A program made the translations under genes and the position numbers. The notes beneath the pieces are model-generated. The model saw only the letters and a program-made list of their open reading frames with translations, was not told where the DNA came from and ran no database searches. A stretch of DNA of 64,000 nucleotides from assembly GCF_029889905.1 (NCBI RefSeq), contig NZ_JARANZ010000006.1:210741-274740 (forward strand). The letters run 5' to 3'. This DNA comes from Chromohalobacter sp. 11-W (GTDB lineage: Bacteria > Pseudomonadota > Gammaproteobacteria > Pseudomonadales > Halomonadaceae). Below, piece after piece: positions 28,840 through 38,050 of the stretch. Numbering within the stretch: position 1 is the first letter of the stretch; each line of letters begins with the position of its first letter.

Positions 28840-30162
28840 TTATTCCTGCTCGTCGAGGGCTTCGACACGAATCCGGGTCACCGGACCGGCGATATCGGCC
28901 AGCGATTCGAGCTGACGGATGACTTCGTTCATGTGCTGCTCGCGGGTGCGATGCGTCATCAGGATGATGGGCACCAGCTCGCCTTCGGTGGCTTCCTTCT
29001 GGATGATCGCCTCGATGGAAATCCCCTGCTCGGAGAGGATCGTCGCCACGCGCGCCAACACGCCCGGGCGGTCCACCGCCAACAGACGCAGATAGTAGGC
29101 CGTGACGATATCCTCCATGGGCAGGATCGGCAGCGAGCCGTCGGCTTCGTCAATGCCGCTAAAGGCGAGATACGGCACACGATAATGATGCTCGGTGGTG
29201 ATGTCGCGCGCCACGTCGAGCAGGTCGGCGACCACTGCCGAGGCTGTGGGCTCGGCCCCTGCGCCGGCGCCATAATAGAGCGTCGGGCCCACGGCATCGC
29301 CCATCACGGCGATGGCGTTCTTCACGCCATGCACGCTGGCCAGCAGACGTTCCTTGGGAATCAAGGTCGGATGCACGCGAAGCTCGAGGCCCTTTTCGGT
29401 GCGCTTGGAAATCCCCAAGTGCTTGATGATGTAGCCCAGTTGATCGGCCTGTTCGACATCATCGGCCGTGACCCGCGAGATACCCTCCGTGTAGGCCTTA
29501 TCGAACTGCAGCGGCACACCGAAGGCGATCGACGCCAGGATGGTCAGCTTATGAGCGGCGTCGATCCCTTCGACATCGAAGGTCGGGTCGGCTTCGGCAT
29601 AACCCAGTGCCTGCGCCTCGGCGAGCACGTCGTCGAAGGCACGGCCTTCGTCGCGCATGTGAGTCAGAATGTAGTTGCCGGTGCCGTTGATGATGCCGGC
29701 AAGCCATTGAATGCGGTTGGCCCCCAGGCCTTCACGCAGCGATTTGATCACCGGGATGCCGCCGGCCACGGCCGCCTCGAAGGCCACGATCACGCCCTTT
29801 TCGTGCGCGGCCTGGAAGATCTCGTTGCCGTGCACGGCGATCAACGCCTTGTTGGCAGTGACTACGTGCTTGCCATTCTCGATGGCGGTCATCACCAGCT
29901 CACGGGCCACGTCGTAGCCCCCGATCAACTCGACCAACACATCGACATCGGGATTGCGTGCCACCTCGAAGACATCGCGGGTGACCTTGACCCCGGCGGT
30001 TTCGCATTGCGGGTTATCGCGACGCGTACCGACTTGCTCGACGATAATCGGTCGACTGGCGCGACGGGCGATATCGTCCGCGTTGCGCGTCAACACATTG
30101 AAGGTACCGCCACCCACGGTCCCTAGCCCACAGATACCTACTCTCACCGGTTTCAACGTCAC
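28840..30162 (-). CDS. hom: Homoserine dehydrogenase
   Basis: NAD(P)-dependent reduction of aspartate semialdehyde to homoserine for threonine and methionine. The 440-residue monofunctional form has a Rossmann N-terminus (VRVGICGLGTVGGGTFNVL), the catalytic core with NGTGNYILTHM and FDVEGIDAAHKLTILASIAFG, and a C-terminal ACT domain (about residues 350-430, YYLRLLAVDRPGVLARVATIL) for feedback control by threonine. The start is uncertain: GTG 30162 has a short spacing to AAGGGGA, while TTG 30156 fits it better. Upstream of thrC and downstream of dsbC, the pseudomonad order. Confidence 0.96.
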   Translation of the reverse strand: MTLKPVRVGICGLGTVGGGTFNVLTRNADDIARRASRPIIVEQVGTRRDNPQCETAGVKVTRDVFEVARNPDVDVLVELIGGYDVARELVMTAIENGKHVVTANKALIAVHGNEIFQAAHEKGVIVAFEAAVAGGIPVIKSLREGLGANRIQWLAGIINGTGNYILTHMRDEGRAFDDVLAEAQALGYAEADPTFDVEGIDAAHKLTILASIAFGVPLQFDKAYTEGISRVTADDVEQADQLGYIIKHLGISKRTEKGLELRVHPTLIPKERLLASVHGVKNAIAVMGDAVGPTLYYGAGAGAEPTASAVVADLLDVARDITTEHHYRVPYLAFSGIDEADGSLPILPMEDIVTAYYLRLLAVDRPGVLARVATILSEQGISIEAIIQKEATEGELVPIILMTHRTREQHMNEVIRQLESLADIAGPVTRIRVEALDEQE

Positions 30163-30240
30163 GCTCCCCTTGCTCAGTGTATGTGTCCAGCGGACCTCCT
30201 GCGCCTAGCGTCGGAGGTCATCATATTTATCGTCGCTCGG

Positions 30241-30975
30241 TCATTCCTTGATGCCGAGCATTGACGCCAGCCGCTCGGCCGGCACGTACCCCGGCACCAT
30301 GCGGCCATTCGGCAACACGATGGCGGGCGTTCCCTGAATTCCCAGTTCACGTCCAAGCTCATACTGCTCGGCCACCGGCGCCTCACACTCCGCCGTGGCC
30401 TCCAGGGTTTCCCCGCGCATCGCGGCGCTGAGCGCCTCGGTGGCATTGTCGGCGCACCAGGCCCGGCTCAGCACGCGTGCCGCCTCGGAGTCGACGCCGG
30501 CACGCGGGAAGGCCAGATAGTCTACCTCGATTCCCATCCGATTGAGACGGGGGACTTCTTTATGCAGCTTTTGGCAATAAGGGCACGAGGTATCGGTAAA
30601 GACGGTAATGCGCGCCTTGACCTCGCTGGCAGGCTTGTAGATGACGCGCGCCTTCTCGGGGACGTCATCGAGACGCGCCTGACGGCGTTCGTTGGCGGCA
30701 CGCTCGGTCAGGTTGACCATTTGCCCGTCGCGGTTTCGATACAGGTCACCGACCACCATGTATTCCCCGTCGGCGTCTGTATACAGGGTTTCACCGCTCT
30801 CGAGTCGCACCTCATAGAGCCCCGGTAACGGCGACTCCTCGACCGACGCCACCGGCATCGGCTGCCCGTTGTGGGTCAACTTGTCAGCCAGCCCCTCGGG
30901 GGGCGCGGCAAAGCTTAATGGAGCGGCCATAAGGGCCAAGACGCCCCCGATGATGGGCAGTACGGCTCTAGACAT
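30241..30975 (-). CDS. dsbC: Periplasmic disulfide isomerase DsbC
   Basis: Repairs wrong disulfides in the periplasm and is kept reduced by DsbD. The ATG at 30975 (MSRAVLPIIGGVLALM) gives 244 residues with a Sec signal peptide ending about residue 23. The N-terminal dimer domain is followed by the thioredoxin fold with active site CPYC (Cys131-Cys134) in DTSCPYCQKLHKEVPRL, and the cis-Pro motif QGTPAIVLPNG. A second Cys pair (WCADNAT and AECEAP) corresponds to the structural disulfide of DsbC. It starts 2 bp after the xerD stop. Confidence 0.95.
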   Translation of the reverse strand: MSRAVLPIIGGVLALMAAPLSFAAPPEGLADKLTHNGQPMPVASVEESPLPGLYEVRLESGETLYTDADGEYMVVGDLYRNRDGQMVNLTERAANERRQARLDDVPEKARVIYKPASEVKARITVFTDTSCPYCQKLHKEVPRLNRMGIEVDYLAFPRAGVDSEAARVLSRAWCADNATEALSAAMRGETLEATAECEAPVAEQYELGRELGIQGTPAIVLPNGRMVPGYVPAERLASMLGIKE

Positions 30976-30977
30976 GA

Positions 30978-31865
30978 TCAACCTCTAGGATGATGTTGGG
31001 CGTGCAGCGCTTCCAAGCGCGCTTGGGCCACTTGGGTATAGATTTGCGTGGTCGACAGGTCACTGTGTCCCAGCAACAACTGTACGACACGTAAATTGGC
31101 CCCATGATTCAACAGGTGCGTCGCGAATGCATGGCGCAGCGTGTGTGGCGAGAGCGGTTTGTCGATGCCAGCCGCCACGGCATGCCGTTTGATACGATGC
31201 CAGAATGTCTGGCGGGTCATGAACCCATCATGGCGTCCGGGAAACAGGGGCGGTCGGGTCGGATCGTTCATCAGGCCCCCACGCCCTTGACGCAGGTAGC
31301 GCTCGAGCCATGCGGTCGCCTCCTCGCCCAGCGGGACCAAGCGCTCCTTATCGCCTTTGCCGAGTATGCGCAGTACGCCCTGGCGCAAGTTGACCGCGTC
31401 CACCGTCAAACCGACCAGCTCGGAGACACGCAGGCCACAGCCATACAACACCTCAAGCATGGTACGGTCGCGCAGTCCCAGCGGCGCATCTGGATCCGGC
31501 GCCTCGAGCAGACGCTCGACCTCGGCTTCATCCAGGGTATTGGGCAATTTGGCGACGGCCTTGGGAGCACGCGCCTCAGCCAGGGGGTCATGGGCGATAT
31601 GCCCTTCGGCCAGCGCCCAGCGATAGAAGCGCCGCAGACAGGACAACAAGCGTGCCACCGAGCGAGGATGATAGTGCTCGCGACGCGCCGCCAGAAATGC
31701 CTCCAGCGCGTTGTCCCCGGGGGCAAGAAGACGCTCGCTGCGCGACGCGAGGTGCGCGAGCCAGGCATCCAGATCGCGCCGATAGGCATCCAGCGTATGT
31801 CGACTCAGCCCGCGCTCCAACCAGAGCCCATCGATAAAAGCATCGCGCCACTCGAGATCATCCAC
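30978..31865 (-). CDS. xerD: Site-specific tyrosine recombinase XerD
   Basis: With XerC it resolves chromosome dimers at dif. A GTG at 31865 (VDDLEWRDAFIDGLWLERG) with GGAGGG 8 bp upstream gives 295 residues, the XerD length; the frame stays open further upstream but that part contains the rplS terminator. The core-binding N-domain is followed by the catalytic residues: Arg in CGLRVSELVGL, Lys in GKGDKERLVPL, His-x-x-Arg in SPHTLRHAFATHLL, His in LLGHSDLSTTQIY and the nucleophile Tyr in that same segment. Adjacent to dsbC, as in E. coli and Pseudomonas. Confidence 0.96.
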   Translation of the reverse strand: MDDLEWRDAFIDGLWLERGLSRHTLDAYRRDLDAWLAHLASRSERLLAPGDNALEAFLAARREHYHPRSVARLLSCLRRFYRWALAEGHIAHDPLAEARAPKAVAKLPNTLDEAEVERLLEAPDPDAPLGLRDRTMLEVLYGCGLRVSELVGLTVDAVNLRQGVLRILGKGDKERLVPLGEEATAWLERYLRQGRGGLMNDPTRPPLFPGRHDGFMTRQTFWHRIKRHAVAAGIDKPLSPHTLRHAFATHLLNHGANLRVVQLLLGHSDLSTTQIYTQVAQARLEALHAQHHPRG

Positions 31866-31907
31866 CGATTCTGCCCTCCCCGCGCCGCCTTCGCCTACCC
31901 CATATGC

Positions 31908-31939
31908 AAAAACCCCGCGAGCCAAGGGCCCACGGGGTT
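31908..31939 (-). terminator. Rho-independent terminator of the rplS operon
   Basis: On the minus strand AACCCCG ... CGGGGTT closes a 15-nt GC-rich loop and is followed by further T residues (GGGGTTTTTGC). It lies 59 bp after the rplS stop and just before the xerD start. Confidence 0.85.
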
Positions 31940-31997
31940 CTCGTCGAGCGCTCCCCAAAGGGAGCGCTCATGACGTCTAGACGACGCCGCAAGCCGC

Positions 31998-32357
31998 TTA
32001 ACGAGTCAGCTTTTCCTTGATGCGAGCGGACTTGCCACTGCGCTCGCGGAGGTAGTACAGCTTGGCCTGGCGCACGTCACCGCGACGCTTGACCTCGATG
32101 GAAGCGACCAGCGGGCTGTACGTCTGGAAAGTACGCTCGACGCCGACACCGTGAGAAATTTTACGCACGGTGAAAGCGGAGTTGAGCCCGCGGTTGCGCT
32201 TGCCGATCACAACGCCTTCGAAAGCCTGCAGACGCTCGCGGCTACCTTCCACAACCTTGACCTGAACGGTCACGGTGTCGCCCGGCGAGAATTCCGGAAT
32301 CTGCTTGCTCATCTGCTCGGTTTCGAGCGCCTGGATCACCTTGTTCTTGCTACTCAT
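31998..32357 (-). CDS. rplS: 50S ribosomal protein L19
   Basis: Large-subunit protein at the 30S-50S interface. The 119 residues match L19 throughout: [59 protein letters not shown] and the basic end [28 protein letters not shown] stands before the ATG. Last gene of rpsP-rimM-trmD-rplS, with a strong terminator after it. A 108-bp leader with two hairpins separates it from trmD. Confidence 0.98.
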   Translation of the reverse strand: MSSKNKVIQALETEQMSKQIPEFSPGDTVTVQVKVVEGSRERLQAFEGVVIGKRNRGLNSAFTVRKISHGVGVERTFQTYSPLVASIEVKRRGDVRQAKLYYLRERSGKSARIKEKLTR

Positions 32358-32381
32358 GACTAAACTCCTTGATATTTGGAT

Positions 32382-32438
32382 GACCGGCTCTTCATGTGTC
32401 GAGAGTCGGTCGTGATCCCGGCGTCGCGAAACGCGGGA
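32382..32438 (-). promoter_or_regulatory. Two stem-loops in the trmD-rplS spacer
   Basis: A 10-bp stem with one G-U pair (32382-32391 with 32402-32411) and a 5-bp TCCCG/CGGGA stem (32416-32420 with 32434-32438) precede the rplS ribosome site. They could set the different expression of trmD (low) and rplS (high) known for this operon in E. coli; that is inference. Confidence 0.35.
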
Positions 32439-32465
32439 ATCGACGTTGTGGGTGACGCGCGGCGC

Positions 32466-33269
32466 TCATTCATCGAGCATCCGTCGCTCCTCCGTCCTAC
32501 CGACGTGCTGACTCGTGGCATTTTCCGCGATGAACTCGTCAAGCAGGCGTTGCTGCTCGCGATCCAGAGCGCGACCTTCGAGAAGGTCGGGTCGCCTGAG
32601 CCAGGTGCGCCCGAGGGACTGCTTCAGCCGCCAGCGGCGAATCGCCGCGTGGTTGCCGCTAAGCAGGATGTCCGGCACGCCACGCCCGTCGATCGTCTCG
32701 GGGCGCGTGTAGTGCGGGCAATCCAGAAGCCCCTCGCTAAAGGAATCCTCAAGTGCCGAATCGCCATGGCCGAGCACGCCCGGCACCAGCCGAGAGACGG
32801 CATCGACCATCACCATGGCCGGCAATTCACCGCCGCTAAGCACATAATCGCCGATCGACCATTCCTCGTCGATGTCGGACTCGACCACTCGCTCGTCGAT
32901 GCCCTCGTAACGACCGGCGACGACGATCAGTGCCTCCAGGTCAGCCAGCTCCCGCACGCCGCGTTGATCGAGCCGCCGCCCCTGGGGCGACAGATAAACC
33001 ACGCGTGTACGCTCTGGCGCACAACCACGGCGTTCGGCGTCACGGCGTGCCTCGGCGATAGCGGGTCGCAGCGTGTCGACCTTCATCAGCATGCCGGGGC
33101 CACCGCCATAAGGCCGGTCGTCCACCGTGCGGTGCTTATCCGTGGCGTAATCCCGGGGATTCCAGAAATCCACCACTAGCAATCCCTGGTCGACGGCGCG
33201 CCCCGTTACGCCGTAACGAGTGATCGCCTCGAACATCTCCGGGAACAGGGAGACAACACCAATCCACAC
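32466..33269 (-). CDS. trmD: tRNA (guanine37-N1)-methyltransferase TrmD
   Basis: Methylates G37 next to the anticodon and prevents frameshifting. The 267 residues show the SPOUT trefoil-knot features: [21 protein letters not shown] at the start, [49 protein letters not shown] and the SAM-binding knot [20 protein letters not shown]. The catalytic Asp in the [11 protein letters not shown] stretch is present. Follows rimM by 38 bp in the S16 operon. Confidence 0.97.
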   Translation of the reverse strand: MWIGVVSLFPEMFEAITRYGVTGRAVDQGLLVVDFWNPRDYATDKHRTVDDRPYGGGPGMLMKVDTLRPAIAEARRDAERRGCAPERTRVVYLSPQGRRLDQRGVRELADLEALIVVAGRYEGIDERVVESDIDEEWSIGDYVLSGGELPAMVMVDAVSRLVPGVLGHGDSALEDSFSEGLLDCPHYTRPETIDGRGVPDILLSGNHAAIRRWRLKQSLGRTWLRRPDLLEGRALDREQQRLLDEFIAENATSQHVGRTEERRMLDE

Positions 33270-33307
33270 GGCTTCATCACTCGGCCAGTGACACCGAAGA
33301 TACGGCG

Positions 33308-33862
33308 TCAGAATTCAGGATCCCAATCCACTGTCATACGCCCGGTACCAAGATCCACCTCGCGGATCACGCCATCGGGCAGAAACGGTATTAACCGCTC
33401 CCGATCATCGAGACTCGCCTCGCTGGGCTGGATCACCAACACGTCGTTGGCACCCGTCTCGAAGAGATAATTCACTTGCCCCAGACATTCACCGGACAGC
33501 GTCTCGACCCGCAGGCCTTCGAGCTGATACCAGTAATAGTCGCCCGGCGCGAGCGCCGGCAACGCCTGCTTGGGCAGGAGAATATCCGCGCCAGCCCAAC
33601 GTTCGGCCAGTTCGCGGCTCGAGATGCCTTCCAGGCTGGCGACCAGCCCTTTGCCATGAGTGCGCCCTTGGCCCAGCTTGCACTCAAAGTGCTCGCCGCG
33701 CAGTGACAGCACCCATTCGGCATGCTCGAAGATGCCCTCGATGGGGCTGGTGTACGAATACACCTTCAGCCACCCTTTCACGCCGTAGGGACTGGTCAGG
33801 CGGCCAAGCACCACGTGCTCGTCGTCTTGCGCCGCATCGGCGCGACCGGTCTCATGCGACAT
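33308..33862 (-). CDS. rimM: Ribosome maturation factor RimM
   Basis: Assists late assembly of the 30S head near S19. The ATG at 33862 ([17 protein letters not shown]) gives 184 residues. The N-terminal domain has [21 protein letters not shown], and the PRC-barrel domain follows with [16 protein letters not shown] and the conserved [30 protein letters not shown]. Located 14 bp after rpsP in the rpsP-rimM-trmD-rplS operon. Confidence 0.96.
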   Translation of the reverse strand: MSHETGRADAAQDDEHVVLGRLTSPYGVKGWLKVYSYTSPIEGIFEHAEWVLSLRGEHFECKLGQGRTHGKGLVASLEGISSRELAERWAGADILLPKQALPALAPGDYYWYQLEGLRVETLSGECLGQVNYLFETGANDVLVIQPSEASLDDRERLIPFLPDGVIREVDLGTGRMTVDWDPEF

Positions 33863-33876
33863 AGCGGGCAGTGCAC

Positions 33877-34128
33877 TCACGCTTGCTGCTTGCGTGCTTC
33901 TTTCAGCAACTCGGCGACACGATCGGAGAGCTGGGCACCCAGACCCTGCCAATGCTCGGCACGCTCGAGATCGACGCGCAGACGCTCTTCCTGACCACGG
34001 GCTACCGGGTTGAAGAAGCCGATACGCTCGATGAAGCGGCCGTCGCGAGACTTACGCGAGTCGCTGACGGTGAGGTGATAAAAGGGACGCTTCTTGGCGC
34101 CACCACGGGCCAAACGGATGGTAACCAT
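33877..34128 (-). CDS. rpsP: 30S ribosomal protein S16
   Basis: Small-subunit assembly protein. The 83 residues match S16: [41 protein letters not shown], then [23 protein letters not shown]. First gene of the rpsP-rimM-trmD-rplS operon. Sequences TAGAAT and TATAGC in the 137 bp before it are possible -10 boxes on the minus strand. Confidence 0.98.
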   Translation of the reverse strand: MVTIRLARGGAKKRPFYHLTVSDSRKSRDGRFIERIGFFNPVARGQEERLRVDLERAEHWQGLGAQLSDRVAELLKEARKQQA

Positions 34129-34241
34129 GCGCTATAATCCTACGGTTGAAGTTTTACGTTACGCCACGGACTGTCGCGGCGGGCAAGACCCACCTGCGAA
34201 GACGCAGCATTCTACGGAAAAAGGCTCGTATTGGAAACCTT

Positions 34242-34258
34242 TTTCCTTGACAAGGAAA
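34242..34258. promoter_or_regulatory. 17-bp palindrome between ffh and rpsP
   Basis: TTTCCTTG-A-CAAGGAAA: two perfect 8-bp arms around one base, 8 bp after the ffh stop. With a 1-nt centre it cannot make a normal RNA hairpin without opening two pairs, so a protein-binding site is as likely as a terminator. Confidence 0.45.
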
Positions 34259-34265
34259 GGCGTTA

Positions 34266-35672
34266 TCAACGGCGCGGAAAGCCGCCGCCAGGGCCACCGC
34301 CCATGCCAGGGCCACCCATGCCACCAGGGCCGCCCATGCCACCGCCCATGTCCCGCATCATTTTCTGCATGCCGCCTTTCTTGCCGGCCTTTTTCATCAT
34401 CTTCTGCATCTGCTTGTGCTGCTTGAGCAGACGGTTGAGATCGGGCACTTGCAAGCCAGCACCCGCCGCGATACGACGCTTGCGCGAGCCACTGATGATT
34501 TCCGGCTTGCGGCGCTCCTTCGGGGTCATCGAGTTGATCAACGACTCGAGCTTGCCCAGTTCCTTCTCGGCGCCCGGCCCCTGCGCAGCTTCGGCCATCT
34601 GCCCCATACCGGGCAGCTTGCCCATCAAACCGCCCATGCCGCCCATCTTCTTGAGCTGCTGGAGCTGTTCGCGGAAGTCCTCGAGATCGAAACCGTTGCC
34701 TTTCTTGACCTTCTTGGCCAGTTTCTCTGCCTTGCCCTGGTCGACGTTACGCTCGGCTTCCTCGATGAGCGACAGCATGTCGCCCATGCCTAGAATCCGC
34801 GATGCAACGCGATCCGGGTGAAACGGCTCGAGGGCATCGACTTTCTCGCCCATGCCCATGAACTTGATCGGCTTGCCGGTAACGTGGCGCACCGAGAGCG
34901 CCGCGCCACCACGGGCGTCACCGTCCGCCTTGGTGAGGATCACCCCGGTAAGCGGCAACGCCTCGTGGAAAGCCTGCGCGGTATTGGCGGCATCCTGGCC
35001 GGTCATGGCATCGACCACGAACAGCGTCTCGTCAGGCGAGACCGCTCCATGCAAGGCCTGGATTTCTTCCATCATCGCCTGATCGACTGACAGTCGCCCG
35101 GCGGTATCCACGAGCACCACATCGTGGAACTGGATCTTGGCATGCTTGATCGCCGCCTGGGCGATGTCGACCGGCTGTTGGGCGCTAGTCGAGGGAAAGA
35201 AGTCGACTTCTACTTCTTTGGCCAGCGTCTCGAGCTGATCAATGGCAGCCGGTCGATAGACGTCGGCGGAGACCACCAGCACTTTTTTCTTTTCCCGCTC
35301 GCGCAGGAAGCGCGCCAACTTGGCGACCGAGGTCGTTTTACCCGCACCCTGCAGGCCGGCCATCAAGACCACCGAGGGCGCGCTCTTGAGCGACAGCGCC
35401 TCGTTGGCCTCGCCCATGATCGCTTCCAGTTCCTGCTGGACGATCTTGACGAATTGCTGGCCCGGGGACAGGCTGCGCGAAACCTCTTGGCCCACGGCGC
35501 GCTCGCGCACCCGCTCGACGAACGCCTTGACCACCGGCAGGGCCACGTCGGCCTCCAGCAGCGCACGACGCACCTCGCGCAGCGTGTCTTTGATGTTGTC
35601 CTCGGTCAGCTTGGCCTGACCGGTGATCGACTTCAGCGTGCCCGACAGGCGATCGGTCAAACTTTCAAACAT
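34266..35672 (-). CDS. ffh: Signal recognition particle protein Ffh (SRP54)
   Basis: Binds 4.5S RNA and signal sequences of nascent membrane proteins and docks to FtsY. The ATG at 35672 (MFESLTDRLSGTLKSITG) gives 468 residues. The NG GTPase domain has GLQGAGKTTSVAKL (about residue 107), DTAGR and TKADGDARGG; the C-terminal M domain is methionine-rich with GSRKRRIAAGAGLQVPDLNRLLKQ (RNA-binding helices). The last 45 residues are Met-Gly-Gly-Pro repeats ending PRR, longer than in E. coli. It is upstream of rpsP on the same strand and divergent from ypjD, the standard arrangement. Confidence 0.98.
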   Translation of the reverse strand: MFESLTDRLSGTLKSITGQAKLTEDNIKDTLREVRRALLEADVALPVVKAFVERVRERAVGQEVSRSLSPGQQFVKIVQQELEAIMGEANEALSLKSAPSVVLMAGLQGAGKTTSVAKLARFLREREKKKVLVVSADVYRPAAIDQLETLAKEVEVDFFPSTSAQQPVDIAQAAIKHAKIQFHDVVLVDTAGRLSVDQAMMEEIQALHGAVSPDETLFVVDAMTGQDAANTAQAFHEALPLTGVILTKADGDARGGAALSVRHVTGKPIKFMGMGEKVDALEPFHPDRVASRILGMGDMLSLIEEAERNVDQGKAEKLAKKVKKGNGFDLEDFREQLQQLKKMGGMGGLMGKLPGMGQMAEAAQGPGAEKELGKLESLINSMTPKERRKPEIISGSRKRRIAAGAGLQVPDLNRLLKQHKQMQKMMKKAGKKGGMQKMMRDMGGGMGGPGGMGGPGMGGGPGGGFPRR

Positions 35673-35887
35673 GGCGCTCTCCGGCAGGAATTGCCTAGGC
35701 ATGAAAAGGCGATTATACGCGTTCGTGGCGACTCTCTCCATGCACCCGTCGCAATGCGCAAGCAGCAGGGGGATTCGCTACGGCGCAGGGATTCGCTATA
35801 GTAACGCTCCCGAGTCCGCGTGACAGGCTCACGTGATATTAACGCTTCATTTTCTTCGACGCCGACCGGCGCAGGGATTGGCCACCG

Positions 35888-36688
35888 ATGCAGGCGCTGC
35901 CTTTTGCGATTCTCGCCATTGTCTGTTACCTCGCCGCGGGCGCCTGGCAAGCGCTCGCGCTTGCCAGGCGTGTCCCGCCCAGGACGATCTTGGTGCGCTC
36001 CCTGGGCTTGCTCGCGGTCAGCGCCCACACCGTGGTCGTGGCGCACAGCGTGTTTCTCGGTCGTGGCCTGCATCTGGGGCTTTTCGAAAGCGCCTCACTC
36101 TTCACCTGGTTGATCGCCGCCCTGCTGATCGCGGTCAGTCTGTTCAAGCCATTGTTGAATGCCGGCGTCGGCCTCTTCCCGCTGGCCGCACTGACGCTGG
36201 TTGCATTGATGCTTTACCCCAGCCACATGGTCGAATCCAACGTCTCGCCCGGCATCGTCTTTCATATCGTGACCTCCAGCGTGGCCTCGGCACTGCTCAG
36301 CATTGCGGCGGTGCAAGCCGTGCTGGTGGCGTTTCAGAACCACGCCCTCAAACGCCGTCATACACGTGGGATCATCCAGGTGTTGCCCGCGCTGACGAGT
36401 ATGGAGCGCTTGCTGTTCGAGCTCATCGGCGCCGGCTTGCTATTACTGACGGCGGCCATCGTCAGCGGCTTCATCTTCATCGACAACCTTTTCGCCCAGC
36501 ATCTCGTCCACAAGACGGTATTCTCTCTCGCCGCCTGGTTGGTCTTCACGGGGCTGCTCATCGGCCGACATTGGTTGGGCTGGCGCGGCGCACGTGCGAT
36601 GCGCTGGACCCTGGGCGGCTGCCTGTTACTGGTACTCGGCTACTTCGGTACCAAGGTCGCGCTGCAATTGATCTTTCACGATATCTAG
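35888..36688 (+). CDS. ypjD: Inner-membrane CcsA/HemX-like protein YpjD
   Basis: The 266-residue protein has about eight membrane segments and belongs to the cytochrome c assembly (CcsA/HemX) superfamily. VESNVSPGIVFHIVTSSVASALL and LPALTSMERLLFELIGAGLLLLT are the recognisable core, with His in HIVTSS and in LFAQHLVHKTVFSLAAWLVF placed like haem ligands. Its exact role in gammaproteobacteria is not established; it is conserved divergent to ffh and upstream of a CorC/HlyC gene, as here. Start ATG 35888. Confidence 0.88.
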   Translation: MQALPFAILAIVCYLAAGAWQALALARRVPPRTILVRSLGLLAVSAHTVVVAHSVFLGRGLHLGLFESASLFTWLIAALLIAVSLFKPLLNAGVGLFPLAALTLVALMLYPSHMVESNVSPGIVFHIVTSSVASALLSIAAVQAVLVAFQNHALKRRHTRGIIQVLPALTSMERLLFELIGAGLLLLTAAIVSGFIFIDNLFAQHLVHKTVFSLAAWLVFTGLLIGRHWLGWRGARAMRWTLGGCLLLVLGYFGTKVALQLIFHDI

Positions 36689-36766
36689 GCGAAAACGCAG
36701 CAACTTGACACTTCCAAAGGGAAACCCTACAAACGATGTTGGCTTTTCAGCGAGGACCTCTCCACC

Positions 36767-38050
36767 TTGAGCGATGACCTACCCTTAGGGCTGCTGTTAA
36801 CGCTGCTGCTCGTGCTCATTTGCCTATCCGCCTTCTTCTCCAGCTCGGAAACCGGGATGATGTCGATCAACCGCTATCGCCTGTCGCACCAGGCCAATAG
36901 CGGCGAGCGCACCGCCAAGCGGGTCTTACGGCTGCTGAGCCGACCCGACCGGCTGATCGGCGTCATCCTCATCGGCAACAACTTCGTCAACAACCTCGCC
37001 GCCTCCATCGCCACGATCATCGCCATCCATTTCTTCGGCGACGTCTCTGGACCGGCCATCTCGACCGCTGTGCTGACCATCGTGATTCTGATCTTCGCCG
37101 AGGTCACGCCCAAGACGTTCGCCGCGGTCAAGCCCGAACGCATCGCCTATCCCGCGTCTTTGGCACTAGAGCCGCTACTCAAGCTCTTCTATCCGCTGGT
37201 GTGGCTCGTCAATGCGATTTCCAATGGCCTGCTACGGCTCTTGGGTGTCAAGGATATCGACGGCAGTGCCGACAACCTGACGCGTGATGAGTTGCGCACG
37301 GTCGTTCACGAGGCCGGCACCATGATTCCCCGGCGTCACCAGTCCATGTTGCTGTCGATCCTCGATCTGGAAAACGTGACCGTCAACGACATCATGGTGC
37401 CGCGTCAGGAGATCGCCGGCATCGATCTCGACGACGACATCGAGGCCATCCTCACCCAGATCCGCTCCAGTCAGCACACGCGAGTACCGGTCTACAAGGG
37501 CGACATCAACAACATCATCGGCATCCTGCACCTACGCAACGCCGCACGCTTCCTTTCGAAGCCCGAGGTGACCAAGGCCGCCATCGTCCAGGAAGCCCGT
37601 GAGCCCTATTTCATTCCTGAGTCGACGCCGCTTCACACTCAGTTGCTCAATTTCCAGCAACAAAAGCGTCGTATCGGCATCGTGGTCGACGAATATGGCG
37701 ACGTGGAGGGGTTGGCGACACTGGAAGACATCCTCGAGGAGATCGTCGGCGAGTTCACCACCGACGAAGCGGCCACGCACCGCGAGATTCATCCTCAGGA
37801 AGACGGCAGCTACATCATCGAGGGCACTACCAATATTCGCGACATCAACAAAGTACTCGCCTGGCAATTGCCTACCGACGGCCCCAAGACGCTCAACGGG
37901 TTGATTCTCGAGCATCTGGAAGCCTTTCCCGACGCGCCCGCCTGCCTGCAGTTGGGAGCGATCCGCATGGAAATCCTGCAGATCAAGGACAACCTGATCA
38001 CCTCGGCGCGCTGCTGGCAATCGGCACGCCGCGCCCGGGTGTTGGGTTAA
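36767..38050 (+). CDS. CorC/HlyC-family membrane protein with DUF21 and CBS domains
   Basis: YfjD/CorB-type protein linked to magnesium or cobalt efflux. It begins at a TTG (36767) with GAGGA 10 bp upstream; no nearer in-frame ATG exists, the next being MMSINR after the first membrane segment. The 427 residues hold a DUF21 domain with four membrane segments (about 1-190, with SSSETGMMSINRYRLSHQA), a CBS pair (about 205-330, with MVPRQEIAGIDLDD and RRIGIVVDEYGDVEGLATLEDILEEIVGE) and a C-terminal CorC_HlyC domain. Its stop overlaps that of the convergent MFS-PlsC gene (TTAA). Confidence 0.92.
   Translation: MSDDLPLGLLLTLLLVLICLSAFFSSSETGMMSINRYRLSHQANSGERTAKRVLRLLSRPDRLIGVILIGNNFVNNLAASIATIIAIHFFGDVSGPAISTAVLTIVILIFAEVTPKTFAAVKPERIAYPASLALEPLLKLFYPLVWLVNAISNGLLRLLGVKDIDGSADNLTRDELRTVVHEAGTMIPRRHQSMLLSILDLENVTVNDIMVPRQEIAGIDLDDDIEAILTQIRSSQHTRVPVYKGDINNIIGILHLRNAARFLSKPEVTKAAIVQEAREPYFIPESTPLHTQLLNFQQQKRRIGIVVDEYGDVEGLATLEDILEEIVGEFTTDEAATHREIHPQEDGSYIIEGTTNIRDINKVLAWQLPTDGPKTLNGLILEHLEAFPDAPACLQLGAIRMEILQIKDNLITSARCWQSARRARVLG

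Noticed and set aside
28384..30126. A 580-codon open frame on the + strand opposite hom and thrC
   Set aside because: Antisense of two well-conserved enzymes, with no recognisable domain and a His/Arg/Gln-rich composition typical of shadow frames.
31866..31958. N-terminal extension of XerD to an upstream ATG
   Set aside because: The extension contains the rplS terminator hairpin, and the GTG at 31865 with a good ribosome site gives the normal XerD length.
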